From Phycisphaerae bacterium (GTDB taxonomy: Bacteria > Planctomycetota > Phycisphaerae > UBA1845): 48,020 nucleotides of DNA. The translations under genes were made by a program, and so were the position numbers. Each line of letters opens with the position of its first letter. Within the stretch, counting starts at the first letter, position 1. The stretch covers positions 1 to 48,020 of the forward strand of contig JAJDDW010000120.1 of assembly GCA_029260115.1 (NCBI GenBank), in the 5' to 3' direction. Shown here one piece after another: positions 9,604-18,004 of the stretch. The notes below the pieces were generated by a model that worked only from the letters and a program-made list of their open reading frames with translations, was not told the origin of the DNA and made no database searches.

Positions 9604-9825
9604 ATGCCATCTCGACGAACGACTTGTCCAGACTGTGACAGCAAGCTAACGGACATTCAGATCATTGATAATGATGGTCCCCACGGTCAAGCCATCCTTG
9701 AGTATACCGTTGGCGAAGCACAGCCAAGTATGTGGACTGGGCGGTTTCCCATCGCAGGTAAAGTGAACGCCATGATGTGCGACCAATGTGGCCGTGTCCT
9801 GCTGTATGCTAGCGATAAAAAATAG
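9604..9825 (+). CDS. Small zinc-ribbon protein
   Basis: 73 residues from ATG at 9604, preceded by AGGGAG 8 bases upstream (an in-frame GTG at 9595 overlaps that site and is rejected). CPDC near the N-terminus and CDQCG near the C-terminus form a four-cysteine zinc knuckle split by a ~50-residue beta-rich middle. No family recognised; possibly a metal- or nucleic-acid-binding accessory protein. It stands alone, flanked by short GTCATGC palindromes. Confidence 0.7.
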   Translation: MPSRRTTCPDCDSKLTDIQIIDNDGPHGQAILEYTVGEAQPSMWTGRFPIAGKVNAMMCDQCGRVLLYASDKK

Positions 9826-9857
9826 ATCGAACCGAGTCTAGATTGTAAGCGACGAAG

Positions 9858-9875
9858 GTCATGCTATTGCATGAC
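9858..9875. repeat. GTCATGC palindrome, copy 2
   Basis: GTCATGC-TATT-GCATGAC, same arms as at 9524 with a different loop, just downstream of the zinc-ribbon gene. Confidence 0.65.
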
Positions 9876-9902
9876 GAAGATCACCGGAGAGCTGTATCGC
9901 CA

Positions 9903-9920
9903 GTCATGGCATAGCATGTC
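9903..9920. repeat. GTCATGC palindrome, degenerate copy 3
   Basis: GTCATGGCATAGCATGTC, an imperfect form of the palindromes at 9524 and 9858. Confidence 0.5.
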
Positions 9921-10026
9921 CAACCATAGGCAGCCCATGTAATTCCTTTTGGACATCGCGCAGTAGACAACAATCACGCATAGCCAATGCCCATTCATCT
10001 AACTTTCCATTACCATATCACGCCGT

Positions 10027-11562
10027 ATGCAAAATGCCCCGCTCAATCCGCAGGAATCCCGGTCGACGATGACCCACGCGCATATCGCAGTGCTACTAAT
10101 CATCGTGGTCGTCGGGGCTTATCTGAGATTCTTATCTTTAGGCGAGCGATCGCTCTGGGCCGATGAATTTGCGACCTGGCACGTTTCCCGGATGCCCCTC
10201 CTAGAAAGCTTCTACTGGCAGCCGGAACAGAACAATACCCCGCTGTACCAACTTTTCCTGAGACTACTTAGCAGCGAAGCCCACCCGCCCGAATGGATAT
10301 TGCGGCTGCCGGCAGCTATCGCCGGCGCATTAGCGATTCCCGCTGTGTATCTGCTCGCGCGCATGATGACCTGCCGAAACACCGCCCTATCGCTGGCGGC
10401 GTTATTGGCTATCAATAGACTGCAAATTGATTATAGCCAAGAGGCCCGGCCCTATTCGTTGCTCGTCTTAGGTACGATTCTATGCACCTGGGCGTTTCTT
10501 AAATTATGGCAACAGCCAAGCTGGTGGCGCGGCGCGATGTACGCGGTGATGGGTGCGCTTTCGTTTTATTCCCATTACCTGTCAGTGTTCGTGATAGCAG
10601 CCCACGCGATGTGGTGGTCCGTGACAATGCTCGTCGGGAGAAAAGTGACAAGGCCTAGTATATTCGTCTTTAGCTGGGGCCTGCTTGGTATGCTCTGTGC
10701 ACCGATGCTCATACATTGTCTGCGAACGAGGACGGCAACCGCCCAAGGGCTGGGCTGGATCGAGCCGATTACTTGGTCGTCTACTATCAGCGTTTTAACG
10801 TCCATCACTTTGGAGGCTGCGTGGGTTTTGCTGGTGTTGGCACCGACACTTGTGATATATGTGGCGCGGCTGATTTGGCCTTTATTTAAGAGGAAAGGGT
10901 CAGCCTATACGCCTACGCCGCGCGGGCTGAAGCACGCGGCTCATGATGATGGGTCGGAGCCCGAAGGGCTGTTGGTTAGTTGGTTCGCCTTCAGTTTTCT
11001 GGGGCTGGTGGTGATTTCGCTGTTGGCTCAACCAGCTATGTTGGCTCGATATGCATTGCCCGCTGCAGTTCCTGCGCTGCTATGTCCGCTGCTAATGGCC
11101 CGACGATTTCACCATAACGCCCCGATTTTTTTAGCTTTGATATTTGTCGTTGGCACTGCGCCTGATTGGATTACGCGATCATGGCAGGTGGAACCAGGAT
11201 TTCGCGAAATGACGGCATACGTTCAAGAATACGTGGACTCAGATACTAACAGCGTGGCCTTGGTCATCGACAACACGACGTTTCCCGCGTGGGAAGATGT
11301 GGAGCGATTGCCGTTGGCCTACTACCCCGTCGCAGGGCATCAGATTCGAGAAATACAACTCGATCAAGACGGACGTCCCAAGCGTTTTGATGTATTCCAC
11401 GAATCCAGGCCACTATACTTGATCGTCTTTCGATCTAACCCATATGCGATAGCACAATATGTGGGTGCAGAAGTCATGCCCATCCAAGTGAACGGCTCAT
11501 CGTTTGACCAATTGCTTTTTTCGCCCTACCGCCTGGCTAAATTATCGCAGCAGCAACCGTAA
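10027..11562 (+). CDS. GT39-type membrane glycosyltransferase
   Basis: A 511-residue polytopic membrane protein of the ArnT/dolichyl-phosphate-mannose mannosyltransferase type (Pfam PMT/PMT_2 fold). The first periplasmic loop has the diagnostic SLWADEFATWHVSR with the acidic catalytic pair, then NNTPLYQLFLRLL and SQEARPYSLLVL. About ten to eleven helices follow and a soluble C-terminal domain. It should transfer a sugar from a polyprenyl-phosphate donor to a lipid or protein on the outer face of the membrane. ATG at 10069 is an alternative start; neither has a clear ribosome site. A dispersed GC-rich repeat (10919-10945) lies inside the coding sequence and adds a polar loop (TPTPRGLKHAAHDDGSEPEG). 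Confidence 0.85.
   Translation: MQNAPLNPQESRSTMTHAHIAVLLIIVVVGAYLRFLSLGERSLWADEFATWHVSRMPLLESFYWQPEQNNTPLYQLFLRLLSSEAHPPEWILRLPAAIAGALAIPAVYLLARMMTCRNTALSLAALLAINRLQIDYSQEARPYSLLVLGTILCTWAFLKLWQQPSWWRGAMYAVMGALSFYSHYLSVFVIAAHAMWWSVTMLVGRKVTRPSIFVFSWGLLGMLCAPMLIHCLRTRTATAQGLGWIEPITWSSTISVLTSITLEAAWVLLVLAPTLVIYVARLIWPLFKRKGSAYTPTPRGLKHAAHDDGSEPEGLLVSWFAFSFLGLVVISLLAQPAMLARYALPAAVPALLCPLLMARRFHHNAPIFLALIFVVGTAPDWITRSWQVEPGFREMTAYVQEYVDSDTNSVALVIDNTTFPAWEDVERLPLAYYPVAGHQIREIQLDQDGRPKRFDVFHESRPLYLIVFRSNPYAIAQYVGAEVMPIQVNGSSFDQLLFSPYRLAKLSQQQP
10919..10945 (+). repeat. Dispersed GGCTGAAGC repeat, inside the glycosyltransferase gene
   Basis: CGCGGGCTGAAGCACGCGGC and flanking bases match the extragenic elements at 1966-1993 (opposite strand) and 23541-23568. 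Here the repeat is translated in frame. Confidence 0.65.
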
Positions 11563-11891
11563 ATGGGCTAATGGCAGTATTACTTGACTATTTGGGTTAT
11601 CACAGCTACAAAGTTTTTCTCTCAATTTCCAGCGAAAAGGAATTCGTTGGCGTAAGCTGTTGTGCGGGTCGACCTTTTGACGCAAATGCGTTTATCGAGG
11701 CCTCTCCCGCCGCGGCGAACGAATGTTGCCAGGGGACGGCGACCCGAGCATACTCTGCTCATCTGTGGCGACCGGAAGATGATGCTTCCGGAATTTTTTC
11801 GATCCACGCTACAGCTGGTTTGAGGATGTTCTTTTTTAAGAGAATTAAGGCCAATGCGTGACAGCCTTTTATTGTCACAAAAATCTCTCGC
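11563..11891. other. Leader region of the S1 gene, no gene seen
   Basis: No supported coding sequence. A small hairpin (GTGACA...TTGTCAC, about 11859-11879) lies just before the first S1 start candidate and could be a leader structure. Overlapping frames on both strands here lack recognisable protein features. Confidence 0.5.
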
Positions 11892-13667
11892 ATGGCGAAG
11901 GTTAGAAAATCGCCGGCCACAGTAACCACGGCCCCCCATACCCAAAATAACGACGTAGTAACTTTAACGGAACATTGGACCATGAACGACAATATTGACA
12001 GTAGTGATGCGGCTAACCTTCCTCCAAATCCGGAGTCAACATCTTCACCAACACCACCGACGCCGATACCACCGACTTCGATTCCCCCAACGCCCATACC
12101 GCCCACTCCGGTATCACCTGCGCCAATCGTTCCAGCACCAATAGCTCCGTCTACGCTTGAACCGCCTTATATAGAACGTCATACGTCAGACGCGTCACCC
12201 GACCCGATGAGCGAAATAGAAATTCCGGCTGAACTAGACAAAGAAGTTGCAGCGGCGCTTAATGCGGAAATGTTGGGAGACGCGACCTCTGCCTCGCCCG
12301 TCACCACGGCTGACTCTGAATTTGAGCCTGGTAAAGAAGTTACCGGCACCGTAGTAAACGTCTCCGAGGAAGATATTTTTATCGAGTTCGGGCCAAAGAG
12401 TCAGGGCGTGTTACCTCGCGCACAATTCGGTAAAAAAGAGCCTATCGAGCCGGGTCGCAGAATTGATGTTGTCGTCGAACGATTTGACGAGGGAACTGGA
12501 CTGCTCATCCTCAGCCGCAAAGGGGCTATCCAACGTGCCACTTGGATGAATCTCACCAAGGGCATGATTATAGAAGGCCGAGCGACCGGCGTGGTGAAAA
12601 GCGGGCTAGAGCTTGATGTCCAAGGCATTCGCGCCTTCATGCCGCTTTCTCAGATTTCCATGACACCGATGAAGGACACCTCCGTCCTGTTGAACCAGAA
12701 AATTCGCTGCGTCGTCTTAGAGGTCAACGCACGGAAGAAAAATCTTCTCGTTAGCCGACGAAAAGCACTCGAAATCGAAGCGAAAGAATCCAAGGAAACA
12801 CTCTTAAAAGAGCTTGAAGCTGGTCAAACCCGCAATGGTACTGTCAGAAGCCTGACAGAATATGGCGCGTTCGTAGACCTTGGCGGTGTGGACGGATTAT
12901 TGCACGTGAGCGATATGTCGTGGAGTCGGGTCAACAAACCCGGCGATGTGGTGGAGGTTGGGCAAGAGATTGAAGTCAATATTGTAAAAATTGACACCGA
13001 GCGAGGCCGTATATCGCTGAGCCTCAAAGATACGATACCGGACCCCTGGGCTGGCGTGTCTGATCGATTCCCTGCGGGAACTGCCGTCAAGGCGAGAATC
13101 GTTCGCTTGGCCAGCTTTGGTGCGTTTGCAGAAGTGGAATCCGGTGTCGAGGGCTTAATCCCGATCAGCGAAATGTCGTGGTCACGCATTAGGACGGCTG
13201 CTGAGGCTGTTCGCGAAGGTGACATGGTCGACACGGTGGTTATTCGCGTAGAGCAAAAAGACCGCCGCATCGCTTTGAGTATGAAGCAAGCGCAAAAAGA
13301 CCCCTGGGCAGAAGTTTTGGAAAGTTTCCCGGCCCAGTCGCTAGTAACAGGAAAAGTAACAAGGCTGACCGATTTTGGTGCTTTCGTGGAAATCGTGCCT
13401 GGCGTCGAGGGTCTGGTTCATATATCAGAATTATCAAACGATCACGTCAAGGTATGCAGCGATGTGGTGAAAGAAGGCGAAGAAATTGAAACCCGCGTCT
13501 TGGGTGTGGATCTGGAAAATCGTCGAATTTCACTGTCGGTCAAGGCCGTGAAGGTGCAGGAAGCATCCCCGCAGCAGATTGAAGCGGCGGCCGCTGAGCC
13601 TGCCGCGCCACCGAAAAAACGTAAGAAACCGCTTCGTGGCGGCCTATCTAGCCATTACGACTGGTAG
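11892..13667 (+). CDS. rpsA: Ribosomal protein S1 homologue with five S1 domains
   Basis: 591 residues. Five S1 RNA-binding repeats are readable at about 147-213, 223-290, 310-380, 395-468 and 480-550, the last three with the classical GAFV/GAFA...GLxHxSE/D signature. S1 binds mRNA at the 30S subunit to aid initiation. The N-terminal ~130 residues are low-complexity and proline-rich ([18 protein letters not shown]), unlike E. coli S1, and the tail is basic ([10 protein letters not shown]). ATG at 11982 is an alternative start that would drop 30 poorly structured residues; neither has a strong ribosome site. The lipid-synthesis genes follow on the same strand 68 bases later. Confidence 0.88.
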   Translation: MAKVRKSPATVTTAPHTQNNDVVTLTEHWTMNDNIDSSDAANLPPNPESTSSPTPPTPIPPTSIPPTPIPPTPVSPAPIVPAPIAPSTLEPPYIERHTSDASPDPMSEIEIPAELDKEVAAALNAEMLGDATSASPVTTADSEFEPGKEVTGTVVNVSEEDIFIEFGPKSQGVLPRAQFGKKEPIEPGRRIDVVVERFDEGTGLLILSRKGAIQRATWMNLTKGMIIEGRATGVVKSGLELDVQGIRAFMPLSQISMTPMKDTSVLLNQKIRCVVLEVNARKKNLLVSRRKALEIEAKESKETLLKELEAGQTRNGTVRSLTEYGAFVDLGGVDGLLHVSDMSWSRVNKPGDVVEVGQEIEVNIVKIDTERGRISLSLKDTIPDPWAGVSDRFPAGTAVKARIVRLASFGAFAEVESGVEGLIPISEMSWSRIRTAAEAVREGDMVDTVVIRVEQKDRRIALSMKQAQKDPWAEVLESFPAQSLVTGKVTRLTDFGAFVEIVPGVEGLVHISELSNDHVKVCSDVVKEGEEIETRVLGVDLENRRISLSVKAVKVQEASPQQIEAAAAEPAAPPKKRKKPLRGGLSSHYDW

Positions 13668-13735
13668 CCCTTTTGCGATCGTGTGACAGAGTTTGTTAGC
13701 TTCATCGCCTGGCGCTGAATGTTGATGATTGTCTT

Positions 13736-14203
13736 ATGAAATTTGAACTGATCGATCGAATACTTGAGTTGGAAACCGGGCAGCGAATCGTCGCGACCAA
13801 GGCGGTCTCGAGGTCTGAAGAGTATTTGGCTGATCATTTTCCGACGTTCCCGGTGTTGCCGGGCGTGTTTATGCTGGAGGGCTTAATTCAGACGGCCAGC
13901 TGGCTGGTGCGGGACGCATTAAATTTCGCACCGGCTGTCGTCTTGCTCAAGTCGGCAAGAAACGTAACATACAAGAGCTTCGTTAAACCCGGCGACGTAC
14001 TTCGTCTGGAAGTAAACTGTCGAAGTTATGATGAAGCACAGAGCAGTTTCGATGGTGTTGGCAAATGTGGTGAACAGGAGAAGGTACGTGCTCGGTTCAC
14101 TTTGTGTCATTTGTTGGATGATGCGATCGTAGCCAATACGAATGCCACAGAGGCATGGCGTGAAGCTTCAAGGGTCAAGCTGAGCGCGCTACGACATGGG
14201 TAA
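13736..14203 (+). CDS. fabZ: FabZ-like 3-hydroxyacyl-ACP dehydratase 1
   Basis: 155-residue hot-dog-fold dehydratase. The active-site segment is DHFPTFPVLPGVFMLEGLIQ, with the catalytic His (H34) and Glu (E48) at the FabZ spacing of 14. It should dehydrate beta-hydroxyacyl-ACP to trans-2-enoyl-ACP. First gene of a compact block with an ACP, a second dehydratase and two ketosynthase-family proteins. Two dehydratases so close together suggest a specialised acyl chain or a heteromeric enzyme. Confidence 0.85.
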   Translation: MKFELIDRILELETGQRIVATKAVSRSEEYLADHFPTFPVLPGVFMLEGLIQTASWLVRDALNFAPAVVLLKSARNVTYKSFVKPGDVLRLEVNCRSYDEAQSSFDGVGKCGEQEKVRARFTLCHLLDDAIVANTNATEAWREASRVKLSALRHG

Positions 14204-14228
14204 ATCTACAAGCATGGAGGTTCGAGGG

Positions 14229-14621
14229 ATGACGACAAGCCGCGATGAGATTTTCGGTAAAATTCGCGACGTGTTGACTGATGCACTTGGGGTCGACGAC
14301 GACGAGGTTCTAGCCACGGCAACATTGCAGGGCGACCTCGGCGCGGAAAGCATCGACTTTTTAGACATCGTCTTCCGGCTCGAGAAAGAATTTTCGATCA
14401 AGATTCCAAAAGGTGAGTTGTTTCCTGACGACATCCTCAACAACGCGGATTTTGTAGACGGCGACCGTATGACGCCTCAAGGCCTGGAAACGCTCAAACA
14501 GGCGATGCCACACGCAGATTTTTCGGAATTTGAATCCGCGCCTTTGGTTTCAAAAATGCCGGACCTGTTCACCGTGAATACGATTGTCACTTACGTGGAA
14601 AATAAGCTGGCAGCCGTCTAG
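14229..14621 (+). CDS. Acyl carrier protein with a long internal insertion
   Basis: 130 residues from ATG at 14229, chosen for the GGAGG ribosome site at 14216-14220 (upstream ATGs at 14196 and 14214 are less likely). The 4'-phosphopantetheine attachment site is LGAESIDFLD with S41, ESI replacing the usual DSL. The final helix (NTIVTYVENKLA) is normal for an ACP, but about 40 extra residues separate it from helix II/III; ordinary ACPs have 75-85 residues. It presumably carries the growing chain for the neighbouring dehydratases and ketosynthases. Confidence 0.88.
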   Translation: MTTSRDEIFGKIRDVLTDALGVDDDEVLATATLQGDLGAESIDFLDIVFRLEKEFSIKIPKGELFPDDILNNADFVDGDRMTPQGLETLKQAMPHADFSEFESAPLVSKMPDLFTVNTIVTYVENKLAAV

Positions 14622-14681
14622 CCTGCGACATAAACTCTTCGTAATTGTGCCTGGTAAACGTGCTGGCGTAGTGGGACGAAC

Positions 14682-15182
14682 ATGCGGTGGATCTGGATTG
14701 ATTGCTTTGTGGAGTTCGAGCCTGGCGAACGGGCGACCGCGCTCAAGAACATCACCCTGGCTGAGGAGCATCTTCACGACCATTTTCCCCACTACCGCGT
14801 CATGCCCCCTACCCTCGTGATTGAGGGCATGGCTCAGACGGCGGGCATTTTGGTGGGAGAGGCCCGGGAATTTAAAGAAAACGTCATCCTAGCCAAGGTG
14901 AAGCGGGCGGATTTTACCGGCTATGGTATACCTGGCGACCAGTTACGCTACGAGGCTACGATCGAATCGATCAATGATAGTGCCGCGATGACGTCGGGCT
15001 TGGTGCTGCGCCAGGGCGAAGAAATCGCTCAGGTGGACTTGATCTTTTCTCACGTGAATCAATCTACCCGTTCATCGGAAATGCCGGATCACAATTTCGT
15101 GTTCACAGGCATGTTCATGGATTTACTTTCACAATTTCGCGATAAAGCCAAGCAGGAAAGCTCGACGACTCATGCTAAATAA
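14682..15182 (+). CDS. fabZ: FabZ-like 3-hydroxyacyl-ACP dehydratase 2
   Basis: 166-residue paralogue of the dehydratase at 13736. Catalytic H34 and E48 are kept (DHFPHYRVMPPTLVIEGMAQTAG), with PP instead of PG before the active-site helix. The last ~35 residues are an added tail (FTGMFMDLLSQFRDKAK). It overlaps the next gene by 11 bases, indicating tight coupling. Confidence 0.85.
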   Translation: MRWIWIDCFVEFEPGERATALKNITLAEEHLHDHFPHYRVMPPTLVIEGMAQTAGILVGEAREFKENVILAKVKRADFTGYGIPGDQLRYEATIESINDSAAMTSGLVLRQGEEIAQVDLIFSHVNQSTRSSEMPDHNFVFTGMFMDLLSQFRDKAKQESSTTHAK

Positions 15183-16512
15183 AAGACGTGTAGTGATTAC
15201 AGGTGTGGGCGTAGCGACGCCGCTTGGCCTGGGTATAGAAGACACTTGGGACGCGCTCCTCGCCAAAAAGACAGCCATCGGCCCTATGCAAGGTTTCGAT
15301 GCGTCCGCGCTGCCAGCATCCATCGGTGGCGAATTGCCCGCATTCAAACTGGCTGATTACATCCCTAAAAGCCATCGAAAAAGCGCGAAGCTCATGTGTC
15401 GCGACATCGAGATAGCCGTCGTCTGTGCTTACCAAGCTGTAAAACATGCCGGGTTAGTCACCAAGTGTATGATCGAACGCGGAGAAGCTGAAAGCGAGGC
15501 AAATGTTGATCCGCTACGTTTTGGCGTCAACATCGGAGCCGGTTTAATTCCTGCTGACCTGCGCGAACTAACAGCCGCGTTCAACACAGCTGTTACTGAT
15601 GGCAAATCGTTAAATCTCACCGTCTGGGGCGAAGAGGGCATGACCAATTTGACCCCACTTTGGCTACTTAAATTTCTGCCCAACATGCTGGCCTGCCATG
15701 TGACCATCGTTCACGACGCACAAGCGCCGTGCAACACCATTACCTGCGGCGAAGCATCGGGACACCTAGCTATTGGCGAAGCATTCCGCACTATCGCGCG
15801 CGGCGACGCAGATGTATGTATCTGTGGCGGCGTTGAGAGCAAAACCAACCCGATGGGCCTCGGGCGTCAGATCAAAATGGATCGCATCAATACCCAAGAT
15901 AACGACAACCCCGCCCTTGCCAGCCAGCCTTTCGGTAATGATCGAGAAGGCCTGGTTATTTCCGAGGGTGGCGGCATGGTCATCATAGAATCACTGGACC
16001 ACGCCCAATCTCGAAAAGCACGCATCCTCGGCGAATTGGTGGGCTTTGGTTCAGGGCACGACATTCACCACTGGCAAGAACCTTGCCCTGCCGGCGAGGG
16101 TACAGCCATAGCTTTGCGAAAAGCGCTCGCGGATGCAAACATCAATCCTGACGACGTCGATTTGATGAACCCATTCGGCACAGGCATCGCCATACATGAC
16201 GATTCGGAGTTAGCTGGTTGGCGGGCAGTCTTTGGGTCTGATTTGGGTAAGAAACATGCGGCGACTACGCGCGGGTCGCTGGGAATTAACGGGGCTGGCA
16301 GCGGAGCCATCGATTTTGCAGTTAGCGTCATGGCCCTATTCGCTAACACAGTCCCCCCTTCTCAAAATACAGAAGCCGCTAGTGCCGCTCAGGCGTTTGG
16401 CTTTGTTTCGAGTGACTCACGCGATGCGGACATCACAGCCATGATCTCGCTGGGTCGTTCATTATCCGGGGGGCAACGGGCCGCGTTGGTCGTTAAAAAG
16501 TTCAAGGAGTAG
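15172..16512 (+). CDS. Ketosynthase-fold protein lacking the catalytic triad (CLF-like)
   Basis: 446 residues with the beta-ketoacyl-ACP synthase II fold (starts RRVVITGVGVATPLG; has GDADVCICGGVES and SEGGGMVIIE). When aligned by eye with its intact neighbour and with FabF, all three catalytic positions are changed: the nucleophilic Cys position holds E194 (within TCGEASG), the first His (HGTGT) is F335 (PFGTG) and the second His (GHL) is I372 (GIN). This matches the chain-length-factor partner of type II ketosynthase heterodimers, where Cys is typically Gln. It probably pairs with the ketosynthase encoded 4 bases downstream and shapes product length. Confidence 0.85.
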   Translation: MLNKRRVVITGVGVATPLGLGIEDTWDALLAKKTAIGPMQGFDASALPASIGGELPAFKLADYIPKSHRKSAKLMCRDIEIAVVCAYQAVKHAGLVTKCMIERGEAESEANVDPLRFGVNIGAGLIPADLRELTAAFNTAVTDGKSLNLTVWGEEGMTNLTPLWLLKFLPNMLACHVTIVHDAQAPCNTITCGEASGHLAIGEAFRTIARGDADVCICGGVESKTNPMGLGRQIKMDRINTQDNDNPALASQPFGNDREGLVISEGGGMVIIESLDHAQSRKARILGELVGFGSGHDIHHWQEPCPAGEGTAIALRKALADANINPDDVDLMNPFGTGIAIHDDSELAGWRAVFGSDLGKKHAATTRGSLGINGAGSGAIDFAVSVMALFANTVPPSQNTEAASAAQAFGFVSSDSRDADITAMISLGRSLSGGQRAALVVKKFKE

Positions 16513-16516
16513 TGCT

Positions 16517-17821
16517 TTGAAGCGTCGAACCGTTATCACTGGTATGGGCTGCGTCACCCCACTTGGCGCTGAGGTCGAAGAGGTCTGGCGAAGACTTCTA
16601 GCGGGCGAGTGTGGGATCGCGCCGACAACCCTATTTGACGCCAGCACTTTTCCCACGACCTTTGCCGCTGAAGTCAAAGATTACCCGCTAGCTGAGCTTC
16701 TCGGAGACCAAGCAGAGCGACATGCCTCAGCCAGCCGCAACACCTGCTTCGCCTTAGCCGCGAGCGTTATGGCCTGGCGACAGGCGGGCATGGACCGCGC
16801 ACTTGCTTTGGACCATACGCAAATTGGCGTCTACCTCGGCGGTGGCGAAGGACCGTTAGACTTCGATGCCTCCACCCAAGCAGCGATCGCCGGCAGCCGA
16901 GATGAAAATGGCCAGCCTATCGATTTTAACTCTGTGCGCTGGGCACCTGCCGCGATGCAATTATTAAATAGCGAGCGGGAACTCGAACAAGAGCCCAACC
17001 TCGCAGCCGCTCACATAGCCTCGCTTTTTAAACTACAAGGGCCAAATTTCAACACCCTCACCGCATGCGCGGCTAGTACCCAAGCCATTGGCGAAGCTTG
17101 TAACATGATCCAATATGGCGACGCCGATGTGATGTTAACAGGCGGCACGCATAGCATGATCCACCCCATCGGTGTTACCGGCTTCAACCGTTTGACTGCC
17201 CTTTCTACTCGAAATGATGACTGGGCCACATCGTCGCGACCGTTCGACCGTTCCCGCGACGGCTTTGTACTTGGCGAAGGCGCGGGCATTGTGGTCATAG
17301 AAGAGCTGGCCCACGCCCAACAGCGCGGGGCTACTGTTCTCGCAGAAATAGTCGGTTTCGGTTCCACGGCTGATGCTTATCGGGTAACGGATATTCATGA
17401 AGAAGGTCGAGGCCCCATCGGTGCCATGCGGGCTGCGTTGCACAAGGCCGGACTTGAGCCAACGGACATTGACTATATCTCAGCCCATGGCACGGGAACT
17501 GAGGAAAACGATAAGATTGAGACTAGGGCAATTCACGCGGTTTTTGGCGGTCAGGCGCCACATGTGCCTATCAGCAGTATCAAGAGCATGTTGGGGCATC
17601 TTATCGCCGCGGCCGGGGCGGTTGAGTTAATTACCTGCGTCCTAGCCATCCGAGATGGTATCGCCCCCCCCACGATTCATTACACCACGCCGGACCCGAA
17701 TTGTGATTTGGATTATATCCCCAACAAGGCTAGGAAGGCCAATATCAGAGCCACACTAAGCAATAGCTTCGGTTTTGGCGGTCAAAACAATGCGATCGTA
17801 GTAAAGGCTTTTACGGAGTAG
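16517..17821 (+). CDS. fabF: Beta-ketoacyl-ACP synthase II (active partner)
   Basis: 434 residues. TTG start at 16517, supported by AAGGAG 7 bases upstream. Intact catalytic residues: C184 in TACAAST, H324 in AHGTGT and H361 in KSMLGHL. It condenses malonyl-ACP with an acyl primer. Immediately follows the catalytically empty ketosynthase gene, so an alpha/beta heterodimer is likely (inference). Last gene of the block that begins at 13736. The sequence resembles FabF more than FabB. Confidence 0.9.
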   Translation: MKRRTVITGMGCVTPLGAEVEEVWRRLLAGECGIAPTTLFDASTFPTTFAAEVKDYPLAELLGDQAERHASASRNTCFALAASVMAWRQAGMDRALALDHTQIGVYLGGGEGPLDFDASTQAAIAGSRDENGQPIDFNSVRWAPAAMQLLNSERELEQEPNLAAAHIASLFKLQGPNFNTLTACAASTQAIGEACNMIQYGDADVMLTGGTHSMIHPIGVTGFNRLTALSTRNDDWATSSRPFDRSRDGFVLGEGAGIVVIEELAHAQQRGATVLAEIVGFGSTADAYRVTDIHEEGRGPIGAMRAALHKAGLEPTDIDYISAHGTGTEENDKIETRAIHAVFGGQAPHVPISSIKSMLGHLIAAAGAVELITCVLAIRDGIAPPTIHYTTPDPNCDLDYIPNKARKANIRATLSNSFGFGGQNNAIVVKAFTE

Positions 17822-18004
17822 CTTGACACTCATCGACGAATCACAAACAATCTATGCTGGGTTTGCCCGCGTGGGGAGTGGGATGCTCTAAGAGCGAGAT
17901 AGTATAAGCTCGATTAGCCCAGACGGTAGACTCACTGGTAGTGAGCATAGCACGTCGCTTAGGCGCACGGGGTAATCGACATTTATTGAAAAGGGTTCAA
18001 CGCA

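Noticed and set aside
11571..11861. Plus-strand open frame between the glycosyltransferase and S1 genes
   Set aside because: Unstructured, no ribosome site, equally open frames on the opposite strand.
17890..17950. tRNA-like fold upstream of the coiled-coil protein gene
   Set aside because: Only a short hairpin (CTCACTGGTAGTGAG); no T-arm or acceptor pairing.
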